Position numbers and translations under genes: made by a program
The notes under the pieces: model-generated
Databases searched by the model: none
What the model was told of the DNA's origin: nothing
The model's input: only the letters and a program-made list of their open reading frames with translations
Part shown: piece after piece, positions 53,249 through 61,939 of the stretch
Numbering within the stretch: the first letter of the stretch is position 1
How the letters are laid out: every line of letters starts with the position of its first letter
Assembly: GCF_001881565.1 (NCBI RefSeq)
Contig: NZ_MPDJ01000007.1
Location: forward strand, 186,001-250,000
Reading direction: 5' to 3'
DNA from: Eisenbergiella tayi
GTDB taxonomy: Bacteria; Bacillota; Clostridia; Lachnospirales; Lachnospiraceae
Length of the DNA stretch: 64,000 nt

Positions 53249-54175
53249 CTACCACAAACTTGTTTCGCCAAACTTCTGGGAAAGCTTATTGGCGGTGAAC
53301 AAGAGTATAAAATTGACTACCGAATTAAACAGTCCCACTGCTGTGGCAAAGGAATACTGCAGATCCTTCATACCACGCTTAAATACGTAGGTGGAAATAA
53401 TTTCGGATACCGGCAGGTTCAAAGTATTCTGCATGAGGTAGATTTTATCAAAGCCCACTCCCATAATACTTCCGATCGCCATAATCAGCTGAATGGTGAT
53501 AATCGGCTTCAGGGCCGGAAGCTCTACAATACGGATTCTCTGCAGACGGTTTGCCCCGTCAATCAGGGATGCTTCCACCAGGGACTGATCCACATTGCCC
53601 AGTGCTGCGATATATATAATAGCGGAAAAACCTGTTGTCTGCCATACACCGGACCAGACATATATATGGCGGAAGTAAGATACCCTGCCCATGAAGTCCA
53701 CCCGGTTCATACCCAGGAATTCCAGAATGGTATTAACAATACCGATATTCAGATGCAGACACTGCAGTACAATACCTACCAGAACTACTGTGGATATAAA
53801 ATAAGGAGCATAGGTAACGGTCTGCATGAACTTTTTAAACCGGTCATTTCCTATAATATGTAAAGCCAGTGCCAGGATAATCGGCGCCGGGAATGTAACA
53901 ATCAGCTGGTAAAAGCTGATGATTAACGTATTCTTAAGAAGCATTCCGATATCGGGGCTTCCGAAAAACTGTTTGAAATATTTCAGTCCCACCCACGGGC
54001 TCCCAAGAATTCCCTTCCTGAAGGAGTAATCCTTAAAGGAAATTATAATACCTCCCATCGGTACATAACAGAATATCAGGATGTACAGAACCGGAAGCAG
54101 CAGCATAAGATACAGCTGCCATCTTTTTCGGAAATCCTGTCTCAGGCTCCATTTTTCTTTCTTCGTCTTAGCCAT
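53249..54175 (-). CDS. Carbohydrate ABC permease, LplB type
   Basis: This 308-residue protein has six membrane helices, with the N-terminal LYLMLLLPVLYILIFCYVPMGG and the EAA loop VEASLIDGANRLQRIRIVEL. It is the first gene of the sugar operon, 11 bp ahead of its partner permease. The substrate is inferred from the neighbouring GH38 and GH95 enzymes to be a mannose-containing oligosaccharide. Confidence 0.9.
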   Translation of the reverse strand: MAKTKKEKWSLRQDFRKRWQLYLMLLLPVLYILIFCYVPMGGIIISFKDYSFRKGILGSPWVGLKYFKQFFGSPDIGMLLKNTLIISFYQLIVTFPAPIILALALHIIGNDRFKKFMQTVTYAPYFISTVVLVGIVLQCLHLNIGIVNTILEFLGMNRVDFMGRVSYFRHIYVWSGVWQTTGFSAIIYIAALGNVDQSLVEASLIDGANRLQRIRIVELPALKPIITIQLIMAIGSIMGVGFDKIYLMQNTLNLPVSEIISTYVFKRGMKDLQYSFATAVGLFNSVVNFILLFTANKLSQKFGETSLW

Positions 54176-54225
54176 CTTCTACCTTCCCTTCTCATAAGAT
54201 GTAGTCGTTTTGTTAACTTGATTAC

Positions 54226-54254
54226 ATGATAGCGAAGGTATTTTATATATCCAA
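54226..54254 (-). promoter_or_regulatory. Promoter of the sugar-uptake operon
   Basis: TTGGAT (54249-54254) and TATCAT (54226-54231) are 17 bp apart on the minus strand, 51 bp before the first permease gene. The rest of 54255-54855 has no gene I can support. Confidence 0.4.
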
Positions 54255-54855
54255 GATTTTATACTTGCCATGGCTGTGAATTCTTGCGAAATGCAGGGAA
54301 AGGATTTTTGTGGGAAGGGGGATTCCTTGTGATTTTGGGCGGATTTATGGGAGAAAAGGAAGGATTGGGGGAGGATGCTGTAGATTTGTTACGAAGCAGA
54401 CAGAGGCTTTTAAAGGAAAAGACATAACATGATGTTATAAAAATAGCGATGTTCCTATCTTTCCATATGGACAGGAGAAATGATGTCTGTACGTCAATCG
54501 TTTTATGGTTTCCATGTCGCCGCCTGTCATCAAGCATACCATTTCCTCAGGAGACTACATGATTGCCACGATGACAAGATTTATCTTGTCTTTGTTGATT
54601 ACGCGGATAGGAATATAATACCCTGTTCATTTCGTCCCCCTTAATTTTGTTGTTGTTTCACTTTATCAAACCATCATATGACAGGCATTACAAGATATAA
54701 TGCAATATGCGGAAACCCTTATTTTTAAGCCATTCTTTCGATATGCCCTAAATATTCATGAAAGATTATTTTATAAAGTTTTTATTCTTACAACGAATAA
54801 TAGGTTGAATAAATTCTATAATTTATAGTATAATAAAAAGAAAAGGGGTATTATT

Positions 54856-55098
54856 ATGATAATTGATACAAAAAGTATTGTTTCTATTACGGAAGCAAAT
54901 CAAAATTTTTCTAAAGTTGCAAGACTTGTTGACGAACTGGGGTCAGCAGTAATTATGAAGAACAATGTGCCCAAATATTTGGTAATAGAGTTTGTCAAGG
55001 CTGATAATCAAGAAAATGCTTCTGATGAATCAGTAATGGCGCTTTCAAGAAAACTGATGGAGGCAAACAAGGAAGCTTATGAGGTTCTTGCTAAATGA
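54856..55098 (+). CDS. phd: Phd/YefM-type antitoxin
   Basis: This 80-residue protein has the Phd/YefM fold at the N-terminus (SIVSITEANQNFSKVARLVD, then AVIMKNNVPKYLVI) and an extended C-terminus that would cover the toxin. GGGGTATT lies ahead of the ATG. It overlaps the broken doc gene by 4 bp (ATGA), the usual coupling of such pairs. It appears intact although its toxin is not, so it may persist as a free repressor or as protection against related toxins. Confidence 0.85.
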   Translation: MIIDTKSIVSITEANQNFSKVARLVDELGSAVIMKNNVPKYLVIEFVKADNQENASDESVMALSRKLMEANKEAYEVLAK

Positions 55099-55317
55099 TT
55101 ATATTGTCCAAACAACAAATAATATTCATGCACACAGAATTGATTAGACAGACCGGTGGCAGTGATGGAATTAGAGATAATGCTTTATTGGATTCTGCAC
55201 TGGCTGCTCCTTTTCAAGAATTCAGCGGTCGAACTCTATACAATTATCCTCAATGTAGCATCAGATAAATGTTCTTTTGAAGAACTCGTAAGCTGGATAA
55301 CGGCACATCAAGTTTAG
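55095..55317 (+). pseudogene. doc: Internally deleted doc toxin gene
   Basis: The frame from 55095 reads MIILSKQQIIFMHTELIRQT and continues GGSDGIRDNALLDSALAAPF to RTLYNYP, a normal Doc N-terminus. It then stops at 55268. The sequence from 55243 to 55317 in the +1 frame reads IILNVASDKCSFEELVSWIT and then AHQV-stop, a normal Doc C-terminus. The central part with the HPFxxGNKR Fic motif is missing and the join is out of frame. The toxin must be inactive. The deletion would span roughly 50 residues of a usual ~125-residue Doc. Confidence 0.85.
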
Positions 55318-55466
55318 AAACCCAAACGGGCAATTTGACAATTTCTTCTGAACGATTAGTTTTCAGTTTTATTGCTTTTACAATAATAAATAAATATTTC
55401 CTTGAATAATTTCAAATTACAACTTACAATATAAATATCCGAAAAACTGGAAAAGGAGGAGCATTT

Positions 55467-55973
55467 ATGAACACATCAGATGCAATACGTGCAAGAAGAA
55501 GTATACGGAAATACAAAAAAGGAACAGTGATTCCTAAGGAGCATATCCATCAGATGCTGGAAGCCGCCATGATGGCGCCCAGTGCCTGCAATACCCGTCC
55601 CTGGGAATTTGTTGTGGTGGAAACAGAGGAAATCAGGGAACAGATTATGAAGTCTCATCCTTACACTCAGATGCTGAAAACCGCTTCCCTGGCTATCGTT
55701 GTCTGCGGCAGGCCTGACCTTCAGGAATCTGTCTGCGCCGGTTTCTGGCCCCAGGACTGCGGCGCTGCTATTCAGAACCTGCTTCTTCAGGCAAAAGAAC
55801 TGGGTTACGGCACCTGCTGGTGCGGCTGCTATCCGGTTATGGAGCGTGTAAAGGAGCTGCAGGAGATCCTTTCTGTTACCAGCCAGCCACTGGCAGTCAT
55901 TGCTGTTGGGGAAGCGGATGAAGAACCTGCGGCGAGAGGTTTTTATGATGAAACCAGAGTGAAATTCCTGTAA
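55467..55973 (+). CDS. Nitroreductase-family flavoprotein
   Basis: This 168-residue protein has the compact nitroreductase fold: RARRSIRKYKKGTVIPKEHI at the start (FMN phosphate contacts by the Arg residues), APSACNTRPWEFVVVE and the GYGTCWCGCYPV region. It should reduce nitro- or quinone-type compounds with NAD(P)H and FMN. AAAGGAGGAG precedes the ATG. A long palindromic repeat follows 22 bp after the stop. Confidence 0.9.
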   Translation: MNTSDAIRARRSIRKYKKGTVIPKEHIHQMLEAAMMAPSACNTRPWEFVVVETEEIREQIMKSHPYTQMLKTASLAIVVCGRPDLQESVCAGFWPQDCGAAIQNLLLQAKELGYGTCWCGCYPVMERVKELQEILSVTSQPLAVIAVGEADEEPAARGFYDETRVKFL

Positions 55974-55992
55974 TTTATTATAATACTTCCGG

Positions 55993-56050
55993 ACTTTATT
56001 GCCCGGCCAGGTATGCTGACTTTTGGAAAGCATATCCGGTCGGGCAATAA
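55993..56050 (+). repeat. Palindromic repeat, copy 1
   Basis: Arms of 22 nt (55996-56017 and 56029-56050) pair with three mismatches around TTATTGCCCGGCCAGG / CATATCCGGTCGGGCAATAA. A second copy with the same loop length lies at 61007-61058. No T-run follows. The remaining gap to 56266 shows nothing else. Confidence 0.75.
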
Positions 56051-56266
56051 ACACCTTCTGTCCCTCCTACGAAAAAGCTATTCATAAGTAAATATTCTAT
56101 CGTTCAACTTCCTTTCCCCGTTCCGGCTCTCTGTCCTGCCGCAAAATACTGTCATTATTCCTCTTGATAACGTCACATTCCCACCCTGTGCATTTGGATA
56201 TGAGCACACATTTCATAGTATGAACAGTAATAGAGCATATTATTAAAATAGTTAGAATGCATAATC

Positions 56267-56295
56267 TTGTAAATTTCAGATATACGAAATATAAT
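56267..56295 (+). promoter_or_regulatory. Promoter of the MerR-fusion gene
   Basis: TTGTAA (56267-56272) and TATAAT (56290-56295) are separated by 17 bp, 20 bp ahead of the ATG. Confidence 0.6.
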
Positions 56296-56315
56296 GGCTG
56301 CAGGAGGGAAACAAA

Positions 56316-57344
56316 ATGGATTATTTAACAGCCAATGAAATGGCACAAATATGGAATATTTCAAGCCGCATGGTGGCTTACTACTGCAAGGCAGGAAAAA
56401 TTGCAGGGGCAATGAAAAAGGGCAAAACATGGCTAATACCCGCACACGCTGAAAAACCTGTGGACAATCGGTTTTCTACAAACAAAGTTATAGTTGGTGA
56501 TAACCTCGAATTGCAGGGAGAACTACATAAAATTAACCGCATGGATTCAGAGAACAATGCTGTTTATCGTGCCAATGATATTTATAAAAACCTCGGACTT
56601 ACGAGGGAAACACTGCGCTATTACGAGGAAATCGGGCTGATAGAACCACAAAGAAACAAAAACAGCCAATACCGTGAATTTACCTTTGAGGACGTTTCCC
56701 GCTTAATGTCCATTGATTTTTACAAGAAGCGCGGTTTTACGCCGCTTGAAATAAAAGAACTTATGGAATCCGGGGAGCGTGACGGTATCACATCGTTAAG
56801 CAGAAAAATAAGCGAGGCAGAAAATAATATCCGCATACAACAGCGTATTCTAAAACGTCTTGCCGAAACAAAGGTTTTTTGTGAGTATGCTGCCCTTTCG
56901 TCTAAGTTATTCACGGTGAAAGAGCTGCCGCTATATTTGGTGCTTGAAACTTTTGATGCCGTATCGTCCCTTAATGATTACAAGGACAGAGTGCTTGCGT
57001 TCATGGATTTGCAGGAGGACGATATTTTATCAAGTCTTGTTCGTGCAGTAACCTTTGACCAAACCGGATATAAAGGGACAAAGATGTGCCTTGTAAGGAG
57101 TGCTGTAAAAAAAGTGCAAGCCGGAGAAAAAACATATCTTGAAAGCGGTAAATGTCTGCATACTGTATTGGAAGCAGACAGTCACGACGATTCCATTATG
57201 GAAAAAATGTTTTTTGCCGCCTATGGCTGGGCAGAAGAACATAAAGAAACCTTCAAAGGTGTTGTCTATATTTTCATTCGTTTTGTTGAGCTTTCAGGAC
57301 ATACAGAGCGCAATTTTTACGAGGTGTTTATCCCTTTGAAATAA
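56316..57344 (+). CDS. MerR regulator with an extra N-terminal helix-turn-helix domain
   Basis: This 342-residue protein has an excisionase-like HTH at residues 1-50 (YLTANEMAQIWNISSRMVAY) and a linker. A second, standard MerR domain follows at about 85-155 (YRANDIYKNLGLTRETLRYYEE, given here as TRETLRYYEEIGL). A coiled coil comes next, and a C-terminal domain of about 140 residues resembles a small-molecule or GyrI-like effector domain. Two DNA-binding heads in one MerR protein are unusual. It lies ahead of a transporter operon whose promoter has a 19-bp spacer, the classic MerR target. AGGAGGGAAAC precedes the ATG. Confidence 0.8.
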   Translation: MDYLTANEMAQIWNISSRMVAYYCKAGKIAGAMKKGKTWLIPAHAEKPVDNRFSTNKVIVGDNLELQGELHKINRMDSENNAVYRANDIYKNLGLTRETLRYYEEIGLIEPQRNKNSQYREFTFEDVSRLMSIDFYKKRGFTPLEIKELMESGERDGITSLSRKISEAENNIRIQQRILKRLAETKVFCEYAALSSKLFTVKELPLYLVLETFDAVSSLNDYKDRVLAFMDLQEDDILSSLVRAVTFDQTGYKGTKMCLVRSAVKKVQAGEKTYLESGKCLHTVLEADSHDDSIMEKMFFAAYGWAEEHKETFKGVVYIFIRFVELSGHTERNFYEVFIPLK

Positions 57345-57358
57345 AGAAAAATCCCCTG

Positions 57359-57389
57359 TTGACTTGGGGGTTACCACCACCCTTAAACT
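57359..57389 (+). promoter_or_regulatory. MerR-type promoter of the transporter operon (19-bp spacer)
   Basis: TTGACT (57359-57364) and TAAACT (57384-57389) are separated by 19 bp that contain a partial dyad (GGGGGTTACC / CACCACCC). It lies 21 bp ahead of the MFS start and is the likely target of the upstream regulator. Confidence 0.7.
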
Positions 57390-57410
57390 TATTGGTAAAG
57401 GGAGGTGGCT

Positions 57411-58682
57411 ATGATGAATAACACAAAAAAGTATGGCAAGGATTTTACGCTTGTGGTTGTCGGTCAGATAGTATCGCTATTTGGCAATGCAATCCTGCGT
57501 TTTTCCTTGCCATTATATTTATTAAGGGAAACAGGGTCATCAACTTTGTTTGGCATTGTGACAGCCTGTTCTTTTTTGCCCATGATTGTGTTGTCACTTT
57601 TGGGCGGGGTACTGGCTGACCGTGTGAACAAACGAAATATTATGGTCTGTTTAGATTTTCTGACGGCGGGTGTCATTACGGTATTTTCATGGCTCTTGGG
57701 AATACTCCCCATAATTCCGCTGTTTATAACCGTACTCATGCTGCTTTACGGTATTTCCGGCACTTATCAGCCCGCTGTACAGGCGAGTATTCCCGCACTT
57801 GTTCCAAAGGAAAAGATACTGTCTGCAAATGCAATCGTGAATCAAATTGGGGCACTTGCAAACTTTATCGGCCCGATTATCGGCGGTATGCTTTACGGAG
57901 CGTTTGGAATTGTGATTATTTTAAAGGTTAGCGTTCTATGCTTTGTATTGTCCGCTGTTATGGAGATTTTTATCAAGATACCGTTTCAAAAACAGCCGAC
58001 ACAGGATAAGGTACTACAAATCGCAGCAGGTGATCTACGGGACAGCATACGTTTCTTGAGAATGGAAAAGCCGCTGTTTGTTCAGATCTGCATTGTAATA
58101 GCAGGGCTAAACCTGTTTCTATCCCCCATGATGACAATAGGAATTCCTGTCATTGTCGTTGACAAGCTGCATTTGACAGACGGGCTGCTTGGATTTACGC
58201 AAGGAATGCTTGCAGTTGGCGGTATTCTAGGTGGGTTGCTGACGGTGCTTTTGGATAAAAAACTTACGCCCCAAACAGCATACGTTCCGCTTTTTCTCTG
58301 TACTGCCTGTAGTTGCCTTATGGGGCTTGGAATGGCAATCGGTCAATCACCCATGATTAAATATATCATTTTGTCGGTAACAGGGCTTTCGGTAACTATC
58401 TTTACAACTATGTTCAGCATACAAATGCTGGCTGTTGTACAGGCAGAAACCCCGCAGCATTTAATCGGCAAGGTGGTTGCCTGTATCATGACTTTTATCA
58501 TGTGCGTTCAGCCAATCGGACAGCTTTTGTATGGTTTTCTGTTTGAGTGCCTGCCGAGCCAGCCTGTCATTATCATCGGCGCAAGTATGATATCCCTGGT
58601 GATTGCCGTGCGCTCAAAAAAGATACTTATTAAATTAGGAGGAAACAACCATTATGACGAATACAGCAGTGGAAATTCGTAA
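57411..58682 (+). CDS. MFS efflux transporter
   Basis: This protein of about 423 residues has twelve membrane helices. The loop between helices 2 and 3 carries GGVLADRVNKRN, the MFS motif A. The overall layout is that of MefA/macrolide-type or related drug exporters. The ATG at 57411 follows GGGAGG; the GTG six bases upstream is unlikely. Its end overlaps the ABC ATPase gene by 29 bp, so the products are coupled. Substrate is unknown. Confidence 0.88.
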   Translation: MMNNTKKYGKDFTLVVVGQIVSLFGNAILRFSLPLYLLRETGSSTLFGIVTACSFLPMIVLSLLGGVLADRVNKRNIMVCLDFLTAGVITVFSWLLGILPIIPLFITVLMLLYGISGTYQPAVQASIPALVPKEKILSANAIVNQIGALANFIGPIIGGMLYGAFGIVIILKVSVLCFVLSAVMEIFIKIPFQKQPTQDKVLQIAAGDLRDSIRFLRMEKPLFVQICIVIAGLNLFLSPMMTIGIPVIVVDKLHLTDGLLGFTQGMLAVGGILGGLLTVLLDKKLTPQTAYVPLFLCTACSCLMGLGMAIGQSPMIKYIILSVTGLSVTIFTTMFSIQMLAVVQAETPQHLIGKVVACIMTFIMCVQPIGQLLYGFLFECLPSQPVIIIGASMISLVIAVRSKKILIKLGGNNHYDEYSSGNS

Positions 58683-59379
58683 TTTGACAAAGGTATTTGA
58701 CGGCAAGGAGGTTTTGCGGGGCTGTAATCTAACTGTGCAAAGCGGCACGATTTACGGACTTCTTGGTGCAAACGGCGCAGGCAAGACCACCATGTTTAAG
58801 TTAATCACAGGCTTGCTGTCCCCGACCGCCGGAAACATAAAAGTGCAGGGGGAAACATTGTCGATTGACAAAAAAGACTTCCTGAGAAAAATGGGGATTT
58901 TGATTGAAACGCCCGTCTTTTATAACCATTTATCCGCAAGAGAGAACTTGGAAATTCATTTAAGTTACATGGAACACAGCTTTGAGAAAATCGGGCAAGT
59001 ATTAGAAATGGTGGGGCTTGGCGATACAGGAAAGCAGCCTGTTTCTAAATTTTCACTTGGAATGAAACAACGGCTTGCTATCGGACGGGCAATCAGCCAC
59101 TCTCCGCAGATTTTAATTTTAGACGAGCCAATCAACGGGCTTGACCCTATGGGAATCCGGCAAATACGAAATTTGTTCTTATCTCTGGCAAAAGACGGCA
59201 TGACACTACTTATTTCAAGCCATATTCTGAGCGAGATTGAGCATATTGCGGATGTGGTTGGCGTTCTTACAAACGGAAACGTTGTGCAAGAGGTGGCTAT
59301 ATGCGAAATCAAGAAACAATACCCGAACGGCTTGGAGGAATATTTCTTTCAGATTATGAGCGGAGGTGCAGAAGCATGA
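58654..59379 (+). CDS. ABC transporter ATPase (lantibiotic-immunity type)
   Basis: This 241-residue ATPase has Walker A GANGAGKTT (about 34-42), signature FSLGMKQR (about 131-138), Walker B ILILDEPINGLDP and switch His in SSHILSE. It groups by pattern with BcrA/LanF-type ATPases, which work with an ABC-2 permease to expel peptide antibiotics. AGGAGG precedes the ATG inside the MFS coding end. It overlaps the permease start by 4 bp. Confidence 0.9.
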   Translation: MTNTAVEIRNLTKVFDGKEVLRGCNLTVQSGTIYGLLGANGAGKTTMFKLITGLLSPTAGNIKVQGETLSIDKKDFLRKMGILIETPVFYNHLSARENLEIHLSYMEHSFEKIGQVLEMVGLGDTGKQPVSKFSLGMKQRLAIGRAISHSPQILILDEPINGLDPMGIRQIRNLFLSLAKDGMTLLISSHILSEIEHIADVVGVLTNGNVVQEVAICEIKKQYPNGLEEYFFQIMSGGAEA

Positions 59380-60083
59380 ACATACTGAAATTAGAGCTGA
59401 AAAAGACAAACATAAAGCCTTATTTTCTTTCTGCTATTGCCGTATTCGTGTGCATTATGGGGCTGACATACATACTTGCATGGGTGCCGCATTTGGATTC
59501 AGGAGACAAAAATGCAGCTATCCTATTCTCCACCTATCAAGGAATCGCGGCAATCTGTAATGCGATCGCTTTGATGTCTTTTTCGATATTGGCCTCTGCC
59601 ATGGGCTATCGCTATTTGACAAAAGAATACTGTGGCGTGGGTGCAATCCTCTTATTCAGCTATCCCATAAATCGCAAATCTGTTGTATGGGCAAAAGCGG
59701 CGGTAATTTTGCTTTTCATCAGCACCGCAATGTTCTTAACTGAATATGGTGGCTTTCTGATTTTTATCGGGACAGATTCCGTTCTCCAAATGGTAAATGA
59801 TACCCTTGTACCGGGCGATTTTATGTTAGCGTTTAGAAACGCTTTGGTATTGGTGTGCCTTGCGGACGGTATAGCGTTATGCGCTATCCGAATCGGCTTT
59901 ATCAAAAAGTCAAATTCTGTAACCATTATTTCCGCTGTTATACTAAGTATGCTTTTGATAAATCCTGTAGCGGCAATCAATGAGCAGTTTCTGCCAGTTT
60001 TATTCCTCGCAGCAGCGGCTCTGATTGGAGGTATTCTGCTCACTCTTAATGTCTCCCACAAAGTAAAGCGCATGGAAATATAG
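59376..60083 (+). CDS. ABC-2-type permease (lantibiotic-immunity type)
   Basis: This 235-residue protein has six membrane helices and begins MNILKLELKKTNIKPYFLSA, the short N-terminal amphipathic part seen in BcrB/LanE/LanG-like permeases. The ATG at 59376 is preferred because GGAGGTGC lies ahead and it overlaps the ATPase stop (ATGA). It likely works with that ATPase to export or exclude a toxic compound. Confidence 0.85.
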   Translation: MNILKLELKKTNIKPYFLSAIAVFVCIMGLTYILAWVPHLDSGDKNAAILFSTYQGIAAICNAIALMSFSILASAMGYRYLTKEYCGVGAILLFSYPINRKSVVWAKAAVILLFISTAMFLTEYGGFLIFIGTDSVLQMVNDTLVPGDFMLAFRNALVLVCLADGIALCAIRIGFIKKSNSVTIISAVILSMLLINPVAAINEQFLPVLFLAAAALIGGILLTLNVSHKVKRMEI

Positions 60084-60105
60084 TGACAAAGGAGAGCTTA
60101 TTATT

Positions 60106-60915
60106 ATGAGTCAAAGAAAATTTATCTCAAAAGAAGAATTGAGTATGATGTGGCGTTATTTGTTTTATACCTTTGCAATCGCATGGGGAACAGAATTTTT
60201 GCTGATTATGTTGTATCGTTTCAATCTGTTAAGTGAAAACATTACTCTTTTTCTCTATTTTACAGCAATCGGCTTTGGGGCGGGCATGGCTCCCGCTTAT
60301 GCCGCCTTTATCGTGCAAAGAAAGCAAACAGGCATTAAACTAAAAGCGTTTTGCAAGCAGGTTTTTCATACGTCCAATATGCGAAGAAGCATTGTCTTTT
60401 TGCTGCTATTCGCGGTGATTCAGTTTGCCGCTTGTATCGTACAGGAAAGCTATTTGGGCAATCCGTGGTATTTATTTATCCTCTTTATACCTATGATGAT
60501 TTGGGGCGGGGGCTTAGAGGAAATCGGTTGGCGGGGTGTTTTTCAACCTTTGCTTGAAAAACGGTTTTCGTTTTTAGCTGCTGCATTCATTGAGGGTGTA
60601 GTTTGGGGAGTTTGGCATTTGCCACTGTGGTTCATTCCAAACTCCACACAGGGAGATATGAACTTTATTGCCTTTATCCTGTATTGTATTATCTTGGGAT
60701 TGACCCTTGCGGCTGCCTATCGGCTGACAAAGTGCATTTGGGTAACAATCTTAATCCATGCTTGGGGGAACACCGTTTTAGGTGGAATGTATACACTCAC
60801 TTCTTTGAACAATTCTCCAAGCGTAAAAACGCTTGTTGTTTATGCTTTACAGATAGCAGCCATTATGCTGATATTGTTAATTGATAAAAAACGCCGAAAG
60901 TTTATGCTAAAGTAA
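60106..60915 (+). CDS. CPBP-family intramembrane protease
   Basis: This 269-residue protein has about eight membrane helices. The catalytic motifs are EEIGWRGVFQPL (about 142-153), WGVWHLPLWF (His near 171) and IHAWGN (His near 221), as in CAAX-type/Abi proteases. Members often sit in bacteriocin immunity or resistance loci, where they act on prenyl-like or peptide substrates. AAAGGAG precedes the ATG. It is the last gene of the transporter operon, and its terminator is copy 2 of the palindromic repeat. Confidence 0.88.
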   Translation: MSQRKFISKEELSMMWRYLFYTFAIAWGTEFLLIMLYRFNLLSENITLFLYFTAIGFGAGMAPAYAAFIVQRKQTGIKLKAFCKQVFHTSNMRRSIVFLLLFAVIQFAACIVQESYLGNPWYLFILFIPMMIWGGGLEEIGWRGVFQPLLEKRFSFLAAAFIEGVVWGVWHLPLWFIPNSTQGDMNFIAFILYCIILGLTLAAAYRLTKCIWVTILIHAWGNTVLGGMYTLTSLNNSPSVKTLVVYALQIAAIMLILLIDKKRRKFMLK

Positions 60916-61006
60916 AACATGGTGGGTGTATTAAAGCTGCCCTTTTTAAGGATATGGCGGTATCTTAAGAGGTATCGCCGTATGCAGCGGCTGTGGATGG
61001 CTTCGA

Positions 61007-61065
61007 ACTTTATTGCCCGGCTAGGTATGTTTCCTTTTTGCGAGCATATCCGGTCGGGTATTTTT
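61007..61065 (+). repeat. Palindromic repeat, copy 2, acting as terminator
   Basis: It reads ACTTTATTGCCCGGCTAGG, then AGCATATCCGGTCGGG and a T-run (TATTTTTCTG). It matches copy 1 at 55993 at most positions with equal loop length. The T-run makes this copy a plausible terminator for the CPBP gene 95 bp upstream. Confidence 0.75.
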
Positions 61066-61167
61066 CTGCTTATATTGTCATTATTCTTCTGTCCCTATAT
61101 AATAACATATATGCATCGACCAAAGCTGACGTATTACCGTCACATACAAATCGAAAGGTACATTAAA

Positions 61168-61782
61168 ATGGAATTTAACGAAAAGCTGCAGCTGCTCCGT
61201 AAACAGTATAATATGACTCAGGAACAGCTTGCCGAAAAACTTTATGTGTCAAGAACCGCTGTATCCAAATGGGAAAGCGGCAAGGGTTATCCGAATATAG
61301 AATCATTGAAAAGTATATCCAGGCTTTTTTCGGTAACCATTGATGATTTACTGTCCGGGGAAGAACTGATTTCTCTCGCTGCAGACGAAAACCTGGCTAA
61401 CATAAATAAATTTTACACTCTTATTTATGCCATTTTGGATTTAATGATGCTTGTTTTTTTGTTTCTTCCACTTTATGGACAGGAGAAGGAAGGCATGATT
61501 CGTATGGTGAGTCTGTTTTCAAACCCTGATGCGAATGCCCTGACATGGACAATCTATTTTATCTTTCCGATTCTTATGGCAATTATGGGTATTGTACAGC
61601 TGATTGCTTCTTATTTTTCATATGAAAAAGGAACGCGCATTATGAGAAACTGCTCTGTTTTCCTGCAGGCCTTTTCTATTATTGTCTTCACTGCTACCCG
61701 TCAGCCATATGCAACGGTTCTGCTTTTCCTGTTTTTTATGATCAAGGTTATTCTCCTGATTAAAAGCAGCAAACTGAACTAA
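61168..61782 (+). CDS. XRE-type regulator fused to a membrane domain
   Basis: This 204-residue protein has an N-terminal Cro/C1 helix-turn-helix (MTQEQLAEKLYVSRTAVSKW, about 16-35) and DDLLSGEEL as the usual end of this domain. The C-terminal part has four membrane helices (about 85-200). The layout is common in Firmicutes; the proteins are thought to report membrane or envelope state. The ATG at 61168 follows AAAGG; the frame is open upstream to 60919 through the repeat but has no start signal. Target genes are unknown. Confidence 0.85.
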   Translation: MEFNEKLQLLRKQYNMTQEQLAEKLYVSRTAVSKWESGKGYPNIESLKSISRLFSVTIDDLLSGEELISLAADENLANINKFYTLIYAILDLMMLVFLFLPLYGQEKEGMIRMVSLFSNPDANALTWTIYFIFPILMAIMGIVQLIASYFSYEKGTRIMRNCSVFLQAFSIIVFTATRQPYATVLLFLFFMIKVILLIKSSKLN

Positions 61783-61939
61783 TTGATTCAAAACCCGCTT
61801 AAAAAGGCTATTGTTACGAAAAGTATCAGGGTCTTTTGCCAATTGTGACATTTGGTTTCTTGTCCTTTCTAACACGTTGACGGATAATCTGCATGCAGGC
61901 TGCAAGCAATTTATCATAACTAATGAAAGGAATATTACT

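Noticed and set aside
54259..54855. Possible small genes or toxin remnants in the gap before phd
   Set aside because: Open frames are short, lack ribosome binding sites and match no family I recognise; a weak PIRVINKDK-like text on the minus strand is not enough.
60919..61167. N-terminal extension of the XRE-membrane protein
   Set aside because: The upstream frame reads through the palindromic repeat and has no start signal, while the ATG at 61168 has AAAGG and gives the usual HTH beginning.
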